From Jeongeupia chitinilytica (GTDB lineage Bacteria; Pseudomonadota; Gammaproteobacteria; Burkholderiales; Chitinibacteraceae): 64,000 nucleotides of DNA. Position 1 is the first letter of the stretch, and each line of letters begins with the position of its first letter. The notes under the pieces were generated by a model. The model had not been told where the DNA came from and searched no databases. It saw only the letters and a list, made by a program, of their open reading frames with translations. The translations under genes were made by a program, and so were the position numbers. Of this stretch, positions 14,528 to 22,118 are shown piece after piece. The stretch covers positions 558,001 through 622,000 of the forward strand of contig NZ_BMYO01000001.1 in the NCBI RefSeq assembly GCF_014652315.1. Direction: 5' to 3'.

Positions 14528-15496
14528 ATGTCCCGCCTGCTTGCCATCCTGATGTTCGTCGCCGCAACCGCCCATGCCGATCCGTTGCCATCGTGGCAGG
14601 AGGGCGCCAGCAAGACGGCGATCACCGGTTTCGTTGCGCGTATCAGCAAGGAAAAAACGCCCGACTACCTGCCGCCCGAGGCGCGCGTTGCGGTGTTCGA
14701 TGTCGACGAGCCGCTACTGTATGCCAGCAGCGCCGAACTGGCGTTTGCCGTTGACGAGGTCAAACGGCTGGCGCCGCAGCGGCCGGAGTGGACCAAAACG
14801 GCGCCGTTCAGCACCGTACTGGCCGGCCAGCCGGTGAGAAGTGCTGCCGACGCGCAGGCGCTGATTGCCGCAACGCACGACGGCAGCGTCGACGCGCTGA
14901 CGGCGCGGGTGCAGCACTGGCTGGCCGAGCCGGCCAATCGCAGCGCCGCGCAGGGCTATGCGCAGGTACGTGAACTGATGGCGTATCTGCGCACCAGTGG
15001 TTTCAGGGTCTGGATCGTGTCGAGTGGCGACAGCGGCTTCGTGCGCCCGTGGGCCGAGCGGGCCTACGGCGTGCCGCCGGAGCAGGTCGTCGCCAGTACG
15101 CTGAAGGCCAGGCTGGCCTTGCAGGGCGGCAGCGCAACCATCGTGCGCAGTCCTGCGTTCGAGACCGTCCTGACCGGTGCGGCCAAGCCGGTGGCGGTGG
15201 AACGCGTGATCGGCCGCCGGCCGGTACTGGCGTTCGGCGACAGCGATACCGACCTGCCACTGCTGCAATGGGTGTCGGCCGGCCGGACCCGTTTTGTCGC
15301 ACTGCTGGACCGGGGTGACGGTGCCGAACAGGCGCAGGCTGCGGCATTGAATCTGGGCTGGCTGGTCGTCGACGCCGGGCGCGACTGGCGACAGGGAGCC
15401 GCCGCCACCGCAACTGCGACGGGGCAGCAGCAAGCCGCCAGTACGCAGGCCGAGCCGAGCGCACTGGTGCTTCACGCGCGTGACATGCTGCGTTAG
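14528..15496 (+). CDS. exported HAD-superfamily protein with altered motif I
   Basis: A 322-aa protein with a signal peptide (MSRLLAILMFVAATAHA, cleavage at residue 17). HAD motifs are visible. Motif I is VFDVDEPLL (about residues 58-66), where DxDGT is usual. Motif II Ser is in VWIVSSGDSG, a Lys precedes PVAVERVIG, and motif IV is GDSDTD. The architecture matches periplasmic phosphoserine-phosphatase-like HAD proteins. Replacing the Gly-Thr of motif I with Glu-Pro makes standard phosphatase activity uncertain. The start at 14528 is chosen because GGAG lies seven bases upstream; another ATG at 14516 lacks one. Confidence 0.72.
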   Translation: MSRLLAILMFVAATAHADPLPSWQEGASKTAITGFVARISKEKTPDYLPPEARVAVFDVDEPLLYASSAELAFAVDEVKRLAPQRPEWTKTAPFSTVLAGQPVRSAADAQALIAATHDGSVDALTARVQHWLAEPANRSAAQGYAQVRELMAYLRTSGFRVWIVSSGDSGFVRPWAERAYGVPPEQVVASTLKARLALQGGSATIVRSPAFETVLTGAAKPVAVERVIGRRPVLAFGDSDTDLPLLQWVSAGRTRFVALLDRGDGAEQAQAAALNLGWLVVDAGRDWRQGAAATATATGQQQAASTQAEPSALVLHARDMLR

Positions 15497-15522
15497 GTAT
15501 ACTGGGGCGCGATTCGCTGGTT

Positions 15523-15560
15523 GATAGAGATTGCCTATCGGTTGCATCAACAATGCCGAT
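15523..15560 (+). promoter_or_regulatory. OxyR-like four-element site before the peroxiredoxin gene
   Basis: GATAG (15523-15527), seven bases, CTATC (15535-15539) gives a perfect ATAG-N7-CTAT pair. Continuing at the OxyR spacing, ATCA (15546-15549) and CGAT (15557-15560) are weaker third and fourth elements. A -35-like TTGGAC begins at 15560 directly after the array, as in OxyR-activated promoters. Visual match only. Confidence 0.45.
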
Positions 15561-15627
15561 TGGACAGCAACTCGCTGCAGCGACTATCTTTTACGCGATT
15601 TTTTCAAACCGATTCAGGAGAACTTCC

Positions 15628-16233
15628 ATGGCCGTACTCGTTGGCAAAAACGCTCCGGACTTCAACGCCTCTGCCGTGCTCGGCAATGGCCAGATCGACG
15701 ACAACTTCAACTTCAAGAAGGCCACCGAAGGCAAGTACGCCGTCGTGTTCTTCTACCCGCTGGACTTCACCTTCGTCTGCCCGTCCGAACTGATCGCCTT
15801 CGACAACCGTCTGGAAGAGTTCAAGAAGCGCAACGTCGAAGTGATCGGTGTGTCGATCGACAGCGCCTTCACCCACAGCGCATGGCGCAACACCCCGGTT
15901 GAAAAGGGCGGTATCGGCCAGGTCGGTTACACCCTCGTCGCCGACATCAAGCACGAAATCTGCCAGGCGTACGACGTCGAACTGGCTGGCGCCGGCGTTG
16001 CGTTGCGCGGTTCGTTCCTGATCGACAAGGCTGGCGTGGTTCAGCACCAGGTCGTCAACAACCTGCCGCTGGGTCGCGACATCGACGAAATGCTGCGCGT
16101 GATCGACGCCCTGCAGTTCACCGAAGAGCATGGCGAAGTCTGCCCGGCTGGCTGGAACAAGGGCAAGAAGGGCATGAAGGCTGACGCTGCCGGCGTCGCC
16201 AAGTATCTGGCTGAAGAAGCCGCAGCTCTGTAA
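15628..16233 (+). CDS. typical 2-Cys peroxiredoxin (AhpC/TSA family)
   Basis: A 201-aa cytosolic peroxidase. The peroxidatic Cys51 is in FYPLDFTFVCPSE, Arg127 is in RGSFLID, and the resolving Cys172 is in GEVCPAGW near the C-terminus, so this is a typical 2-Cys enzyme. It reduces H2O2 and organic peroxides with thioredoxin or AhpF as donor; no ahpF is adjacent. AGGAG lies seven bases before the ATG. An OxyR-like site upstream suggests oxidative induction. The frame upstream of 15628 is open but unconserved. Confidence 0.95.
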   Translation: MAVLVGKNAPDFNASAVLGNGQIDDNFNFKKATEGKYAVVFFYPLDFTFVCPSELIAFDNRLEEFKKRNVEVIGVSIDSAFTHSAWRNTPVEKGGIGQVGYTLVADIKHEICQAYDVELAGAGVALRGSFLIDKAGVVQHQVVNNLPLGRDIDEMLRVIDALQFTEEHGEVCPAGWNKGKKGMKADAAGVAKYLAEEAAAL

Positions 16234-16269
16234 ATCGATCCATCAGGCGGGCTGCGCCTGCGCCTCTCG

Positions 16270-16333
16270 CGCCCGTCCGATGCTCGAAGTCCTCACGTAC
16301 TCAATGTACGTTCCGGCTTCTGCGCTTCGGGCG
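16270..16333. repeat. 64-bp imperfect palindrome after the peroxiredoxin gene
   Basis: CGCCCG at 16270-16275 pairs with CGGGCG at 16328-16333, GAAG with CTTC, and ACGTAC (16295-16300) with GTACGT (16306-16311), leaving a TCAAT loop. It is far longer than a usual terminator and resembles the palindromic intergenic elements dispersed in many proteobacterial genomes. No second copy is seen in this window. Confidence 0.5.
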
Positions 16334-16410
16334 TGCACGACCTGCTTTGGCTCGCCGGCCCGCTGGACCGATTCGGACAATAGGTGCATCAAGCATCAGC
16401 CTGCGCGAAG

Positions 16411-16436
16411 AGCGCCGCCCCCGGGCGGCGCTTTTT
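16411..16436 (+). terminator. Rho-independent terminator before zapE
   Basis: AGCGCCGCCC (16411-16420), two-base loop, GGGCGGCGCT (16423-16432), then a T-run. It ends transcription from the peroxiredoxin gene; a cataat -10-like element for zapE follows at 16451. Confidence 0.85.
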
Positions 16437-16485
16437 GCTTTCCGATCGGTCATAATTGCCGCTTTGCCGTCATCTGGTTTTTCGC

Positions 16486-17637
16486 ATGTCGCAACACGTG
16501 ATCGCCCCGCCGCAGGAAGGACAGAGCCCGCAAGCCTGGTACGACAGCCTCAAGGGGCAGGAGGGCTTCATCGCCGACGGCGCGCAGGCCGCGGCCATTG
16601 GCCGGCTCGATACGCTGTGGCACGAACTGGTCGAGTTCAAACGGAAGCGCGGGCGCTTTCTGGGCAAATCGCTGCTGCCGCAACCGGCACTGCCGCGCGG
16701 GCTGTGGTTCTGGGGCGGCGTCGGCCGTGGCAAGAGCTTCCTGATGGATGCGTTCTTCGCCAGCCTGCCGTACAAGCGCAAGAAGCGGCTGCATTTCCAC
16801 CAGTTCATGCAGGAAGTCCATGCCGAACTGAAAAAACAGGCCGGCACCGATGACCCGATGGCCGGCGTGGCCGCCAAATGGGCCAAAGCGGTGCGGGTGC
16901 TGTGCTTCGACGAGTTCCACGTCTCGGACATCGCCGATGCGATGATCCTCGGCCGGCTGATGGAAGGGCTGTTCGCACGCGGCGTGGTGCTGATCGCGAC
17001 CAGCAATTACGCGCCGGACGGGCTGTATCCGAACGGCCTGCAGCGCGCGAACTTTCTGCCGACGATCGCGCTGCTCAAAGACAAGCTCGACGTGCTCAAT
17101 ATCGACTCGGGCAACGATTACCGGATGCGTACGCTGTCGAAAGCACGCACCTATCTGAGCCCGGTGACCGCCGGGACCGATGCCGAACTCACCGCGCTCT
17201 TCGATGCCGTTGCGGTCGGTGCGCCACTGTCGAAAACGCTGACGATCGAAGGCCGCAAGATCACCGCGCTGCGGCATGCCAACGGTGTGGTCTGGTTCGA
17301 TTTTGCGGTGCTGTGCGGCGATGGCCGTGCGCAGGCCGACTACCTCGAACTGGCGCGGCGTTTCCACACGGTGATCGTTGCCAATATCCCGAAGCTGGGT
17401 CCGGCGACGTCGAACCAGGCGCGGCGGCTGACCTGGCTGGTCGACGTGCTTTACGACCATCGGGTCAAGCTGATCCTGTCGGCCGCGGTCGGCGTCGACG
17501 ACCTGTATACCGAAGGCACGCAGGCGAGCGAGTTCTTCCGCACCGCCAGCCGGCTGACCGAAATGCAGTCGAAGGAATACCTCGCGCTGCCGCACCAGAC
17601 CGTGCAGGAGCAGCTGGCAGGGATTTCCGAAACCTGA
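16486..17637 (+). CDS. zapE: cell division protein ZapE / AFG1-like ATPase
   Basis: A 383-aa AAA-type P-loop ATPase (E. coli ZapE is 375). Walker A is GGVGRGKS at residues 77-84. Walker B is VLCFDEFHVSD near 142-152. The family motif LIATSNYAPDGLYPNGLQR follows. ZapE associates with the Z-ring and is needed under oxygen limitation and heat in E. coli; the mitochondrial homologue AFG1/LACE1 handles respiratory complexes. The start MSQHVIAPP at 16486 is preferred to an open extension ten codons earlier because it follows a -10-like cataat by about 30 bp. Confidence 0.92.
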   Translation: MSQHVIAPPQEGQSPQAWYDSLKGQEGFIADGAQAAAIGRLDTLWHELVEFKRKRGRFLGKSLLPQPALPRGLWFWGGVGRGKSFLMDAFFASLPYKRKKRLHFHQFMQEVHAELKKQAGTDDPMAGVAAKWAKAVRVLCFDEFHVSDIADAMILGRLMEGLFARGVVLIATSNYAPDGLYPNGLQRANFLPTIALLKDKLDVLNIDSGNDYRMRTLSKARTYLSPVTAGTDAELTALFDAVAVGAPLSKTLTIEGRKITALRHANGVVWFDFAVLCGDGRAQADYLELARRFHTVIVANIPKLGPATSNQARRLTWLVDVLYDHRVKLILSAAVGVDDLYTEGTQASEFFRTASRLTEMQSKEYLALPHQTVQEQLAGISET

Positions 17638-17650
17638 GCGGAGCGGGATC

Positions 17651-18625
17651 ATGACCGAGACAATGCAAGCCGTATTGCCCGAGGCCTATCCGCGCCTCGT
17701 CTGGGGCGAGCTGCCACGGCCGGTGGCCGGGTCCGGACAGTTGCTGGTCCGCGTCCGCGCGGCCGGCATCAACCGGGCCGATCTGGTCCAGGCTGCCGGT
17801 CACTATCCGCCGCCACCCGGCGAATCGGCCGTGCTCGGACTGGAAATCGCCGGCGAGGTGGTGGCAACGGGCGAGGGCGTCAGCGGGTTTGCCGTTGGCG
17901 ACGCCGTCTTCGGTCTGGTGCCGGGGGGCGCGTATGCCGGGTACTGCGTGCTCGATGCCGCACTGGCCATCGCAAAGCCTGCCGCGCTGGGCTGGGCCGA
18001 AGCGGCCGGCCTGCCCGAAGTCTGGATGACCGTCTGGCTCAATCTGGTCGAGCTGGGCGGGCTGCGTGCGGGGCAGCGCTTGCTGGTCCATGCCGGTGCC
18101 AGTGGTATCGGTGCCGCAGCGATCCAGCTCGGCAAGCGTCTCGGTGCGGAGGTGCTGGCCACGGTCGGCAGCCTTGAGAAGGCCGACTGGTGTACGTCGC
18201 TGGGTGCCGACCGGGTCATCCACTATCACGACGAGGATTTCGTCGACGTGGTGAAGGCGGCCGGCGGGGCCGACCTGATTCTCGAGACCGTCGGCGGCGA
18301 TTACCTCGGCCGCGACCAGCAGTGCCTGAACCGGGACGGCAGCATCATCGTCATCGGCCTGCTGCGCGGCACGAAAGCCGAGCTCAACGTCGGCCTGCTG
18401 CTGGTCAAGCGCCAGCGCGTGCAGGGTTCGGCACTGCGCAGTCAGCCGCTCGACGCCAAGGCGAGAACGGCTGCGGCCGTTGCCGAGCACGTTGTGCCGG
18501 ACATCGTCAGCGGTGCGCTCAAGCCGTCGCTCGACCGCGTGTTCGCTGCCAGCGATGCGCAGGCCGCGCACGATTACGTCGCGCAGAACCGCAACCTTGG
18601 CAAGGTGGTGCTGACCTTCGATTGA
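17651..18625 (+). CDS. zinc-free quinone oxidoreductase (MDR superfamily, PIG3-like)
   Basis: A 324-aa medium-chain dehydrogenase/reductase. The N-terminal GroES-like fold has AAGINRADLVQAAGHYPPPPG (about residues 37-57), the proline-rich loop of the PIG3/TP53I3 group. The NADPH site is LLVHAGASGIGAAAIQLGK (about 146-164). The zinc ligands of alcohol dehydrogenases are missing. It probably reduces quinones or enones with NADPH in the cytosol. The gene starts 13 bp after zapE in the same direction, and its stop lies two bases from the stop of the convergent cupin gene with no obvious terminator between. Confidence 0.88.
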   Translation: MTETMQAVLPEAYPRLVWGELPRPVAGSGQLLVRVRAAGINRADLVQAAGHYPPPPGESAVLGLEIAGEVVATGEGVSGFAVGDAVFGLVPGGAYAGYCVLDAALAIAKPAALGWAEAAGLPEVWMTVWLNLVELGGLRAGQRLLVHAGASGIGAAAIQLGKRLGAEVLATVGSLEKADWCTSLGADRVIHYHDEDFVDVVKAAGGADLILETVGGDYLGRDQQCLNRDGSIIVIGLLRGTKAELNVGLLLVKRQRVQGSALRSQPLDAKARTAAAVAEHVVPDIVSGALKPSLDRVFAASDAQAAHDYVAQNRNLGKVVLTFD

Positions 18626-18627
18626 GG

Positions 18628-19038
18628 TCAGCCTCGGGTGTCGCCCGGCGGGTGGGCGGCAAACCAGTCGACGATGGCCGGCATGTGTTGCTCGAAGCCG
18701 CCCGGGAACGACAGGTTGAGCACACCGGCGCGCGCGCCGCTGCGGTTCTCGAAGTCGTGCTGCACGCCACCGGGCGCCAGCACGAAACTCCCCTTGGGCG
18801 CGTCGCGCCAGTCGTCGCCCAGCAGGAAGGACATCGTGCCTTCGATGACGAAGAACACGTCGTCTTCGTCATGGTGATGCGCACCCGGGCCGCGGGTATG
18901 CGGTTCGAGCCACCATTCGGAAATCGAATACCCGTTGGCCGTCTCGGCACGATCGGCCTTGAACACGGCACCGATGTGGCCCATTGCGTAACGGCGGCCT
19001 TCGCCGGGATTCAGGAAAATCGGTTTTCGCTCGTCCAT
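18628..19038 (-). CDS. single-domain cupin protein
   Basis: A 136-aa beta-barrel protein. Cupin motif 1 is AHHHDEDDVFFVIEG (metal ligands His, His, Glu), and motif 2 is VLAPGGVQHDFENRSG with the fourth ligand His. It may be a small metal-dependent dioxygenase, isomerase or binding protein; the family does not reveal the substrate. Two in-frame ATGs lie six bases apart (19044 and 19038). The GCAGG upstream is eight bases from the 19038 ATG but two from the other, so 19038 is chosen. It is the last gene of a leftward group with Cdd1 and the MscS channel. Confidence 0.78.
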   Translation of the reverse strand: MDERKPIFLNPGEGRRYAMGHIGAVFKADRAETANGYSISEWWLEPHTRGPGAHHHDEDDVFFVIEGTMSFLLGDDWRDAPKGSFVLAPGGVQHDFENRSGARAGVLNLSFPGGFEQHMPAIVDWFAAHPPGDTRG

Positions 19039-19097
19039 CACCATTACCTGCGTCGGTTTGATGACACCCAGTATGGTGGTAGCGGACGATGCCCGGA

Positions 19098-19406
19098 TTA
19101 CCGTGCCGATTGATGGCGCCGTGCGGCCTCCCTGGCCTTGCGCTCGGCGGTATACGCCCACCAGGGTTGTGGCGGCTCGCCGTCCATGAAACGGACGACG
19201 GAGACGAGCACGTCGATCATGCACGGGTCCTGCCGCGTGGCCGTCGCCACGCACAGCAGGTCGTAGAGTTCGTACGGATCGCGCCCGACCAGCTGCGCCG
19301 GTGCGGTGATGCCGATCCGCCGCAGGTAGCCGGCGCAGGCCTTGCCGATGTTCGGCAGGTCCTCGAGCGAGTGAACGCGGGCGCGGTCGACCTTGGCGGG
19401 GTTCAT
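19098..19406 (-). CDS. Cdd1/pathogenicity-locus-like helix-hairpin-helix protein
   Basis: A 102-aa protein. Residues about 12-75 (SLEDLPNIGKACAGYLRRIGI, then LVGRDPYELYDLLC) form a helix-hairpin-helix domain of the Cdd1 (pathogenicity locus) family, also related to the TfoX C-terminal domain. PCMIDVLVSVVRFM follows. Such domains bind DNA without sequence specificity, but the family's role is unknown. The ATG lies two bases after the stop of the MscS-type gene, so translation is probably coupled. Confidence 0.78.
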   Translation of the reverse strand: MNPAKVDRARVHSLEDLPNIGKACAGYLRRIGITAPAQLVGRDPYELYDLLCVATATRQDPCMIDVLVSVVRFMDGEPPQPWWAYTAERKAREAARRHQSAR

Positions 19407-19408
19407 GT

Positions 19409-21022
19409 TCAGGGGGCGTCGGGACGCTTGGCCGGCGCGAGATAGAAGTCTTCCGGCTTGACCAGCTTCGGCGTGTGCGGATCGTCTTCATAGTTCGGCG
19501 ACATGATCTGCACGCCGTATTCGTTGAACACGTCCTGCACGTTGCCGTTGAGCTCGGAAAGGATCTGCAGCCGCAAGCGCGGCTCGTCGAGCGCGAAGCG
19601 CAGGTGGTATTCGACGTAGAAATCCGACAGTGCGGTCTGGTAGACCACCGGCTGCGGGTCCTGGCGCAGTCCCGGTGTGCGCTTTGCCGCTTCGAGCAGC
19701 ATCGCGTGAACCTGACGCCACGGCGTGTCGTAGCCGATGGTGACGACGATCTTGCAGATCACGCCGCCGCCGCGGGCCAGGCGCGAAAAGTTCTTCACGC
19801 TCTGGCTGACCAGTACCGAGTTCGGGATGCTGACCTCCTCGCGCAGATTGGTGTGGACCTTGGTGGCGAACATGCCGATTTCCATCACCGTGCCTTCCTC
19901 GTCGCCGATCTGCACGTACTCGCCGACCTTGATCGAGCGCGAGTAGATCAGGATCAGCCCCGAGGCGAACTGGCCGACGACGCTGGATGCACCCAGCGAC
20001 ACCATCAGGCCGACGATGACGCTGAGGCCCTTGAACGCATCGGTATTCGCCCCCGGCAGATAGGGATAGATCATCGCCACGGCGAACAGCCAGGCGGCAA
20101 CCGACAGCAGCTTGCGCGTCGTTGCGGCGGTGTCGGCGTCGAAGAAGCCGAGCTGGACCCGGCCCGATTCGACCTGGACGAACAGGTAGTTGATGCCGCG
20201 GACGAACCAGCGCGTCAGCAGCAGGATCAGCACGACGACCGCCAGACTCGGCAATGCCGAGAGGATGGCGATGGCGAACTGGCTGGCCAGCGCCAGCATC
20301 GCCGCGTCGAGCTGCTCGCCCCAGATCCGCGTGTACGGGAAGCAGCGCAGGACGAAGGACATCCACACGTAGGCGATGCCGAGCGCGCTGGGCCAGAAGA
20401 TCAGGTAGCCGAGCAGACGCAGGCCCAGCTTGATCAGCCGGACCGGTACGACGCTGCGCATGTGGTTGAGCTTCTGGATGATCCGGCCGAGCACGAAGCG
20501 GACCAGCCGGCTCCACAGCTGCCAGACGCGCCGAAGCAGCCACAGCGCAAGGCCGAAGACGAGTGTCGCGACGACGGCCTTGGCAATCGCCAGCAGCCAT
20601 TCCTGCGGCTTGTCGAAACCGCGCATGTCGGTGAAGAGGTCGGTCAGTTCCTGTTTGGCGCTCTCCAGATCGCCGTGCAGCGTTTCGCCGGCCAGCGTGT
20701 CGACGTCGGCGGTGCTGATGAAGAACAGCGGGTTGCCGTCGTACATCAGCGAACCACCCTCGTCGTTGGTGCGCACCGACAGCTTCAGCGGGGTTGCATC
20801 ACCGACCAGCCGGCGGATGCGCTTCTCGGCCGCCTCCTTGCGCTGCTGCGGTGTCGAGCCGAGGAGGTTGCCGCGGAAGACGACGATGGTGCGGTTGTTG
20901 AGCACCAGCGGTACTTCGTCCGCACCGGATGCTGCCGGCGGCAGGGATGCGGGAGCCGAGGCATCGCCGGCGTGGGCCAGCAGCGACAGGCAGAACAGGA
21001 AGATCAACGTAATCAGTCGCAT
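19409..21022 (-). CDS. MscS-family mechanosensitive ion channel, large
   Basis: A 537-aa inner-membrane protein with a signal peptide (about 1-18) and a periplasmic domain (about 19-140). Several transmembrane helices span about 145-370. The pore-lining helix and MscS core include GLMVSLGASSVVGQFASGL, then SIKVGEYVQIGDEEGTVMEIG and the beta domain (EVSIPNSVLVSQSVKNFS). It opens on membrane tension to release solutes under hypo-osmotic shock; it is larger than MscS, like YnaI/YbdG-type channels. No Shine-Dalgarno is visible: the ATG directly follows four copies of an 8-bp tandem repeat. Confidence 0.9.
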   Translation of the reverse strand: MRLITLIFLFCLSLLAHAGDASAPASLPPAASGADEVPLVLNNRTIVVFRGNLLGSTPQQRKEAAEKRIRRLVGDATPLKLSVRTNDEGGSLMYDGNPLFFISTADVDTLAGETLHGDLESAKQELTDLFTDMRGFDKPQEWLLAIAKAVVATLVFGLALWLLRRVWQLWSRLVRFVLGRIIQKLNHMRSVVPVRLIKLGLRLLGYLIFWPSALGIAYVWMSFVLRCFPYTRIWGEQLDAAMLALASQFAIAILSALPSLAVVVLILLLTRWFVRGINYLFVQVESGRVQLGFFDADTAATTRKLLSVAAWLFAVAMIYPYLPGANTDAFKGLSVIVGLMVSLGASSVVGQFASGLILIYSRSIKVGEYVQIGDEEGTVMEIGMFATKVHTNLREEVSIPNSVLVSQSVKNFSRLARGGGVICKIVVTIGYDTPWRQVHAMLLEAAKRTPGLRQDPQPVVYQTALSDFYVEYHLRFALDEPRLRLQILSELNGNVQDVFNEYGVQIMSPNYEDDPHTPKLVKPEDFYLAPAKRPDAP

Positions 21023-21025
21023 GGC

Positions 21026-21057
21026 GGTGTCGTGGTGTCGTGGTGTCGTGGTGTCGA
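21026..21057 (-). repeat. 8-bp tandem repeat, four copies, abutting the MscS-type start codon
   Basis: On the plus strand GGTGTCGT is repeated at 21026, 21034 and 21042, with a fourth copy at 21050 carrying one change (GGTGTCGA). On the coding strand this is ACGACACC repeated, ending three bases from the ATG, where the ribosome-binding site should be. Confidence 0.8.
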
Positions 21058-21100
21058 TTGTGGTGACTGCCGTTCGTCAGGAGGCATGCGGACGGCATCG

Positions 21101-21130
21101 AGAATCATTATTGATAATGAATCTCATTTA
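21101..21130 (+). promoter_or_regulatory. Fur box upstream of the DUF2325 gene
   Basis: TCATTAT (21105-21111), TG, ATAATGA (21114-21120) is a perfect dyad. Overlapping it, GATAATGAATCTCATTT (21113-21129) follows the classic GATAATGATAATCATTATC pattern. It lies 66-95 bp before the downstream ATG in the divergent intergenic region. Strong visual match to Fur. Confidence 0.7.
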
Positions 21131-21195
21131 TGTTTGAATGCTTTCCACCGGCGGCAAAAGCCGGGTGCATATCATCATACAAGGAAGAAAATCCC

Positions 21196-21525
21196 ATGAA
21201 TGCTTACCTGGTCGGCGCCGATGTGCTCGGCAACATTCCGGATCTGCTCAACCGCTACGGCATCACCATCCACAAGCACGTCTCCGGTCGCCACGCCGCG
21301 CACCAGCGCAAGCCGGCCAGCCTCAAGGGCGTCGACCTGATCATCCTGTTTACCGACTTCCTCGGCCACAACGTCATGCGCCATTACCGCGAGCTGGCGA
21401 ACGAGGAAAACATCCGCTTCGTGGCCTGCCGCCGCTCGGTCTGCTCGCTGTCGCAAACCCTGGACAAGCTCGGCCACTGTGCCGGCAACCCGTGCGACAC
21501 CTGCCCGCAGCGCAAGCTGCACTGA
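21196..21525 (+). CDS. DUF2325 domain protein, probably iron-regulated
   Basis: A 109-aa soluble protein starting MNAYLVGADVLGNIPDLLNR. The middle has VDLIILFTDFLGHNVMRHYRELA (residues about 49-71) and VACRRSVCSL, the DUF2325 pattern. Four cysteines cluster in the last third (C77, C82, then CAGNPCDTC), which could bind metal. AGGAAG precedes the ATG. With a Fur box upstream it is probably derepressed under iron limitation. The biochemical role of DUF2325 is not known. Confidence 0.85.
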   Translation: MNAYLVGADVLGNIPDLLNRYGITIHKHVSGRHAAHQRKPASLKGVDLIILFTDFLGHNVMRHYRELANEENIRFVACRRSVCSLSQTLDKLGHCAGNPCDTCPQRKLH

Positions 21526-21603
21526 GGCCGGTTGCCGGGCGCCGCCAACGGCGGGCGAATCCGGCAGCAGGGCGGCAAAACTTGCCGCCGCCGCATTGCC
21601 AAC

Positions 21604-21635
21604 AGGCCCGGCCTTCGCTGCCGGGCCTTGTTTTT
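21604..21635 (+). terminator. Rho-independent terminator before the flagellar cluster
   Basis: AGGCCCGGC (21604-21612), loop CTTCGCT, GCCGGGCCT (21620-21628), then a T-run at 21631-21635. Insulates the flg operon from DUF2325. Confidence 0.9.
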
Positions 21636-21650
21636 GGTCGTTGCCCGTGA

Positions 21651-21666
21651 TGGCACGCTTCCTGCT
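21651..21666 (+). promoter_or_regulatory. sigma54-type promoter for flgB
   Basis: TGGCACG (21651-21657), four bases, CTGCT (21662-21666). The GG (21652-21653) and GC (21664-21665) are separated by exactly ten bases, as required for -24/-12 promoters. It lies 40 bp upstream of the flgB ATG and just after a terminator. Confidence 0.75.
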
Positions 21667-21705
21667 TTATCAGGAATCCGTGATTGACCCAGACCGGCCC
21701 ACTCC

Positions 21706-22110
21706 ATGCTCGGACGCATCGACGATTACTTCAAGCCACAGGAAACCGCGCTCAGGCTCCGCAGCGAGCGTCAGCAGGTACTGGCGGCGAACATCGCCAA
21801 TGCCGATACGCCAAACTACAAGGCGCGCGATTTCGACTTCGGTGCTGCGTTCAAAGCCGCCATGGGCGGCAGCACGCAGCCGGTGATGAAGCAGACCGAC
21901 CCGCGCCACCTGCAGCCTGCCGCCGCCGCCGATCCGCTGGCACCGCAACTGGGCTACCGGATTCCGGCGCAGGGCGCCATCGACGGCAACACCGTCGAGA
22001 TGGACAACGAGATGAGCCAGTTTGCCGACAACACGCTGCGCTACCAGGCGGCGCTGACGTTCATGCAGAGCCGGATTTCGTCGATCAAGACCGCCCTGAG
22101 CAACCAATAA
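21706..22110 (+). CDS. flgB: flagellar proximal rod protein FlgB
   Basis: A 134-aa rod protein. The N-terminal motif RQQVLAANIANADTPNYKARDFDF (residues about 22-45) is the conserved axial-family signature; the C-terminal helix (FADNTLRYQAALTFMQSRI) forms the coiled coil with the N-terminal helix. FlgB assembles with FlgC, FlgF and FlgG into the rod and is exported by the flagellar type III system without a signal peptide. First gene of the cluster, downstream of a sigma54-type promoter. Confidence 0.96.
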   Translation: MLGRIDDYFKPQETALRLRSERQQVLAANIANADTPNYKARDFDFGAAFKAAMGGSTQPVMKQTDPRHLQPAAAADPLAPQLGYRIPAQGAIDGNTVEMDNEMSQFADNTLRYQAALTFMQSRISSIKTALSNQ

Positions 22111-22118
22111 GGCCCGCC

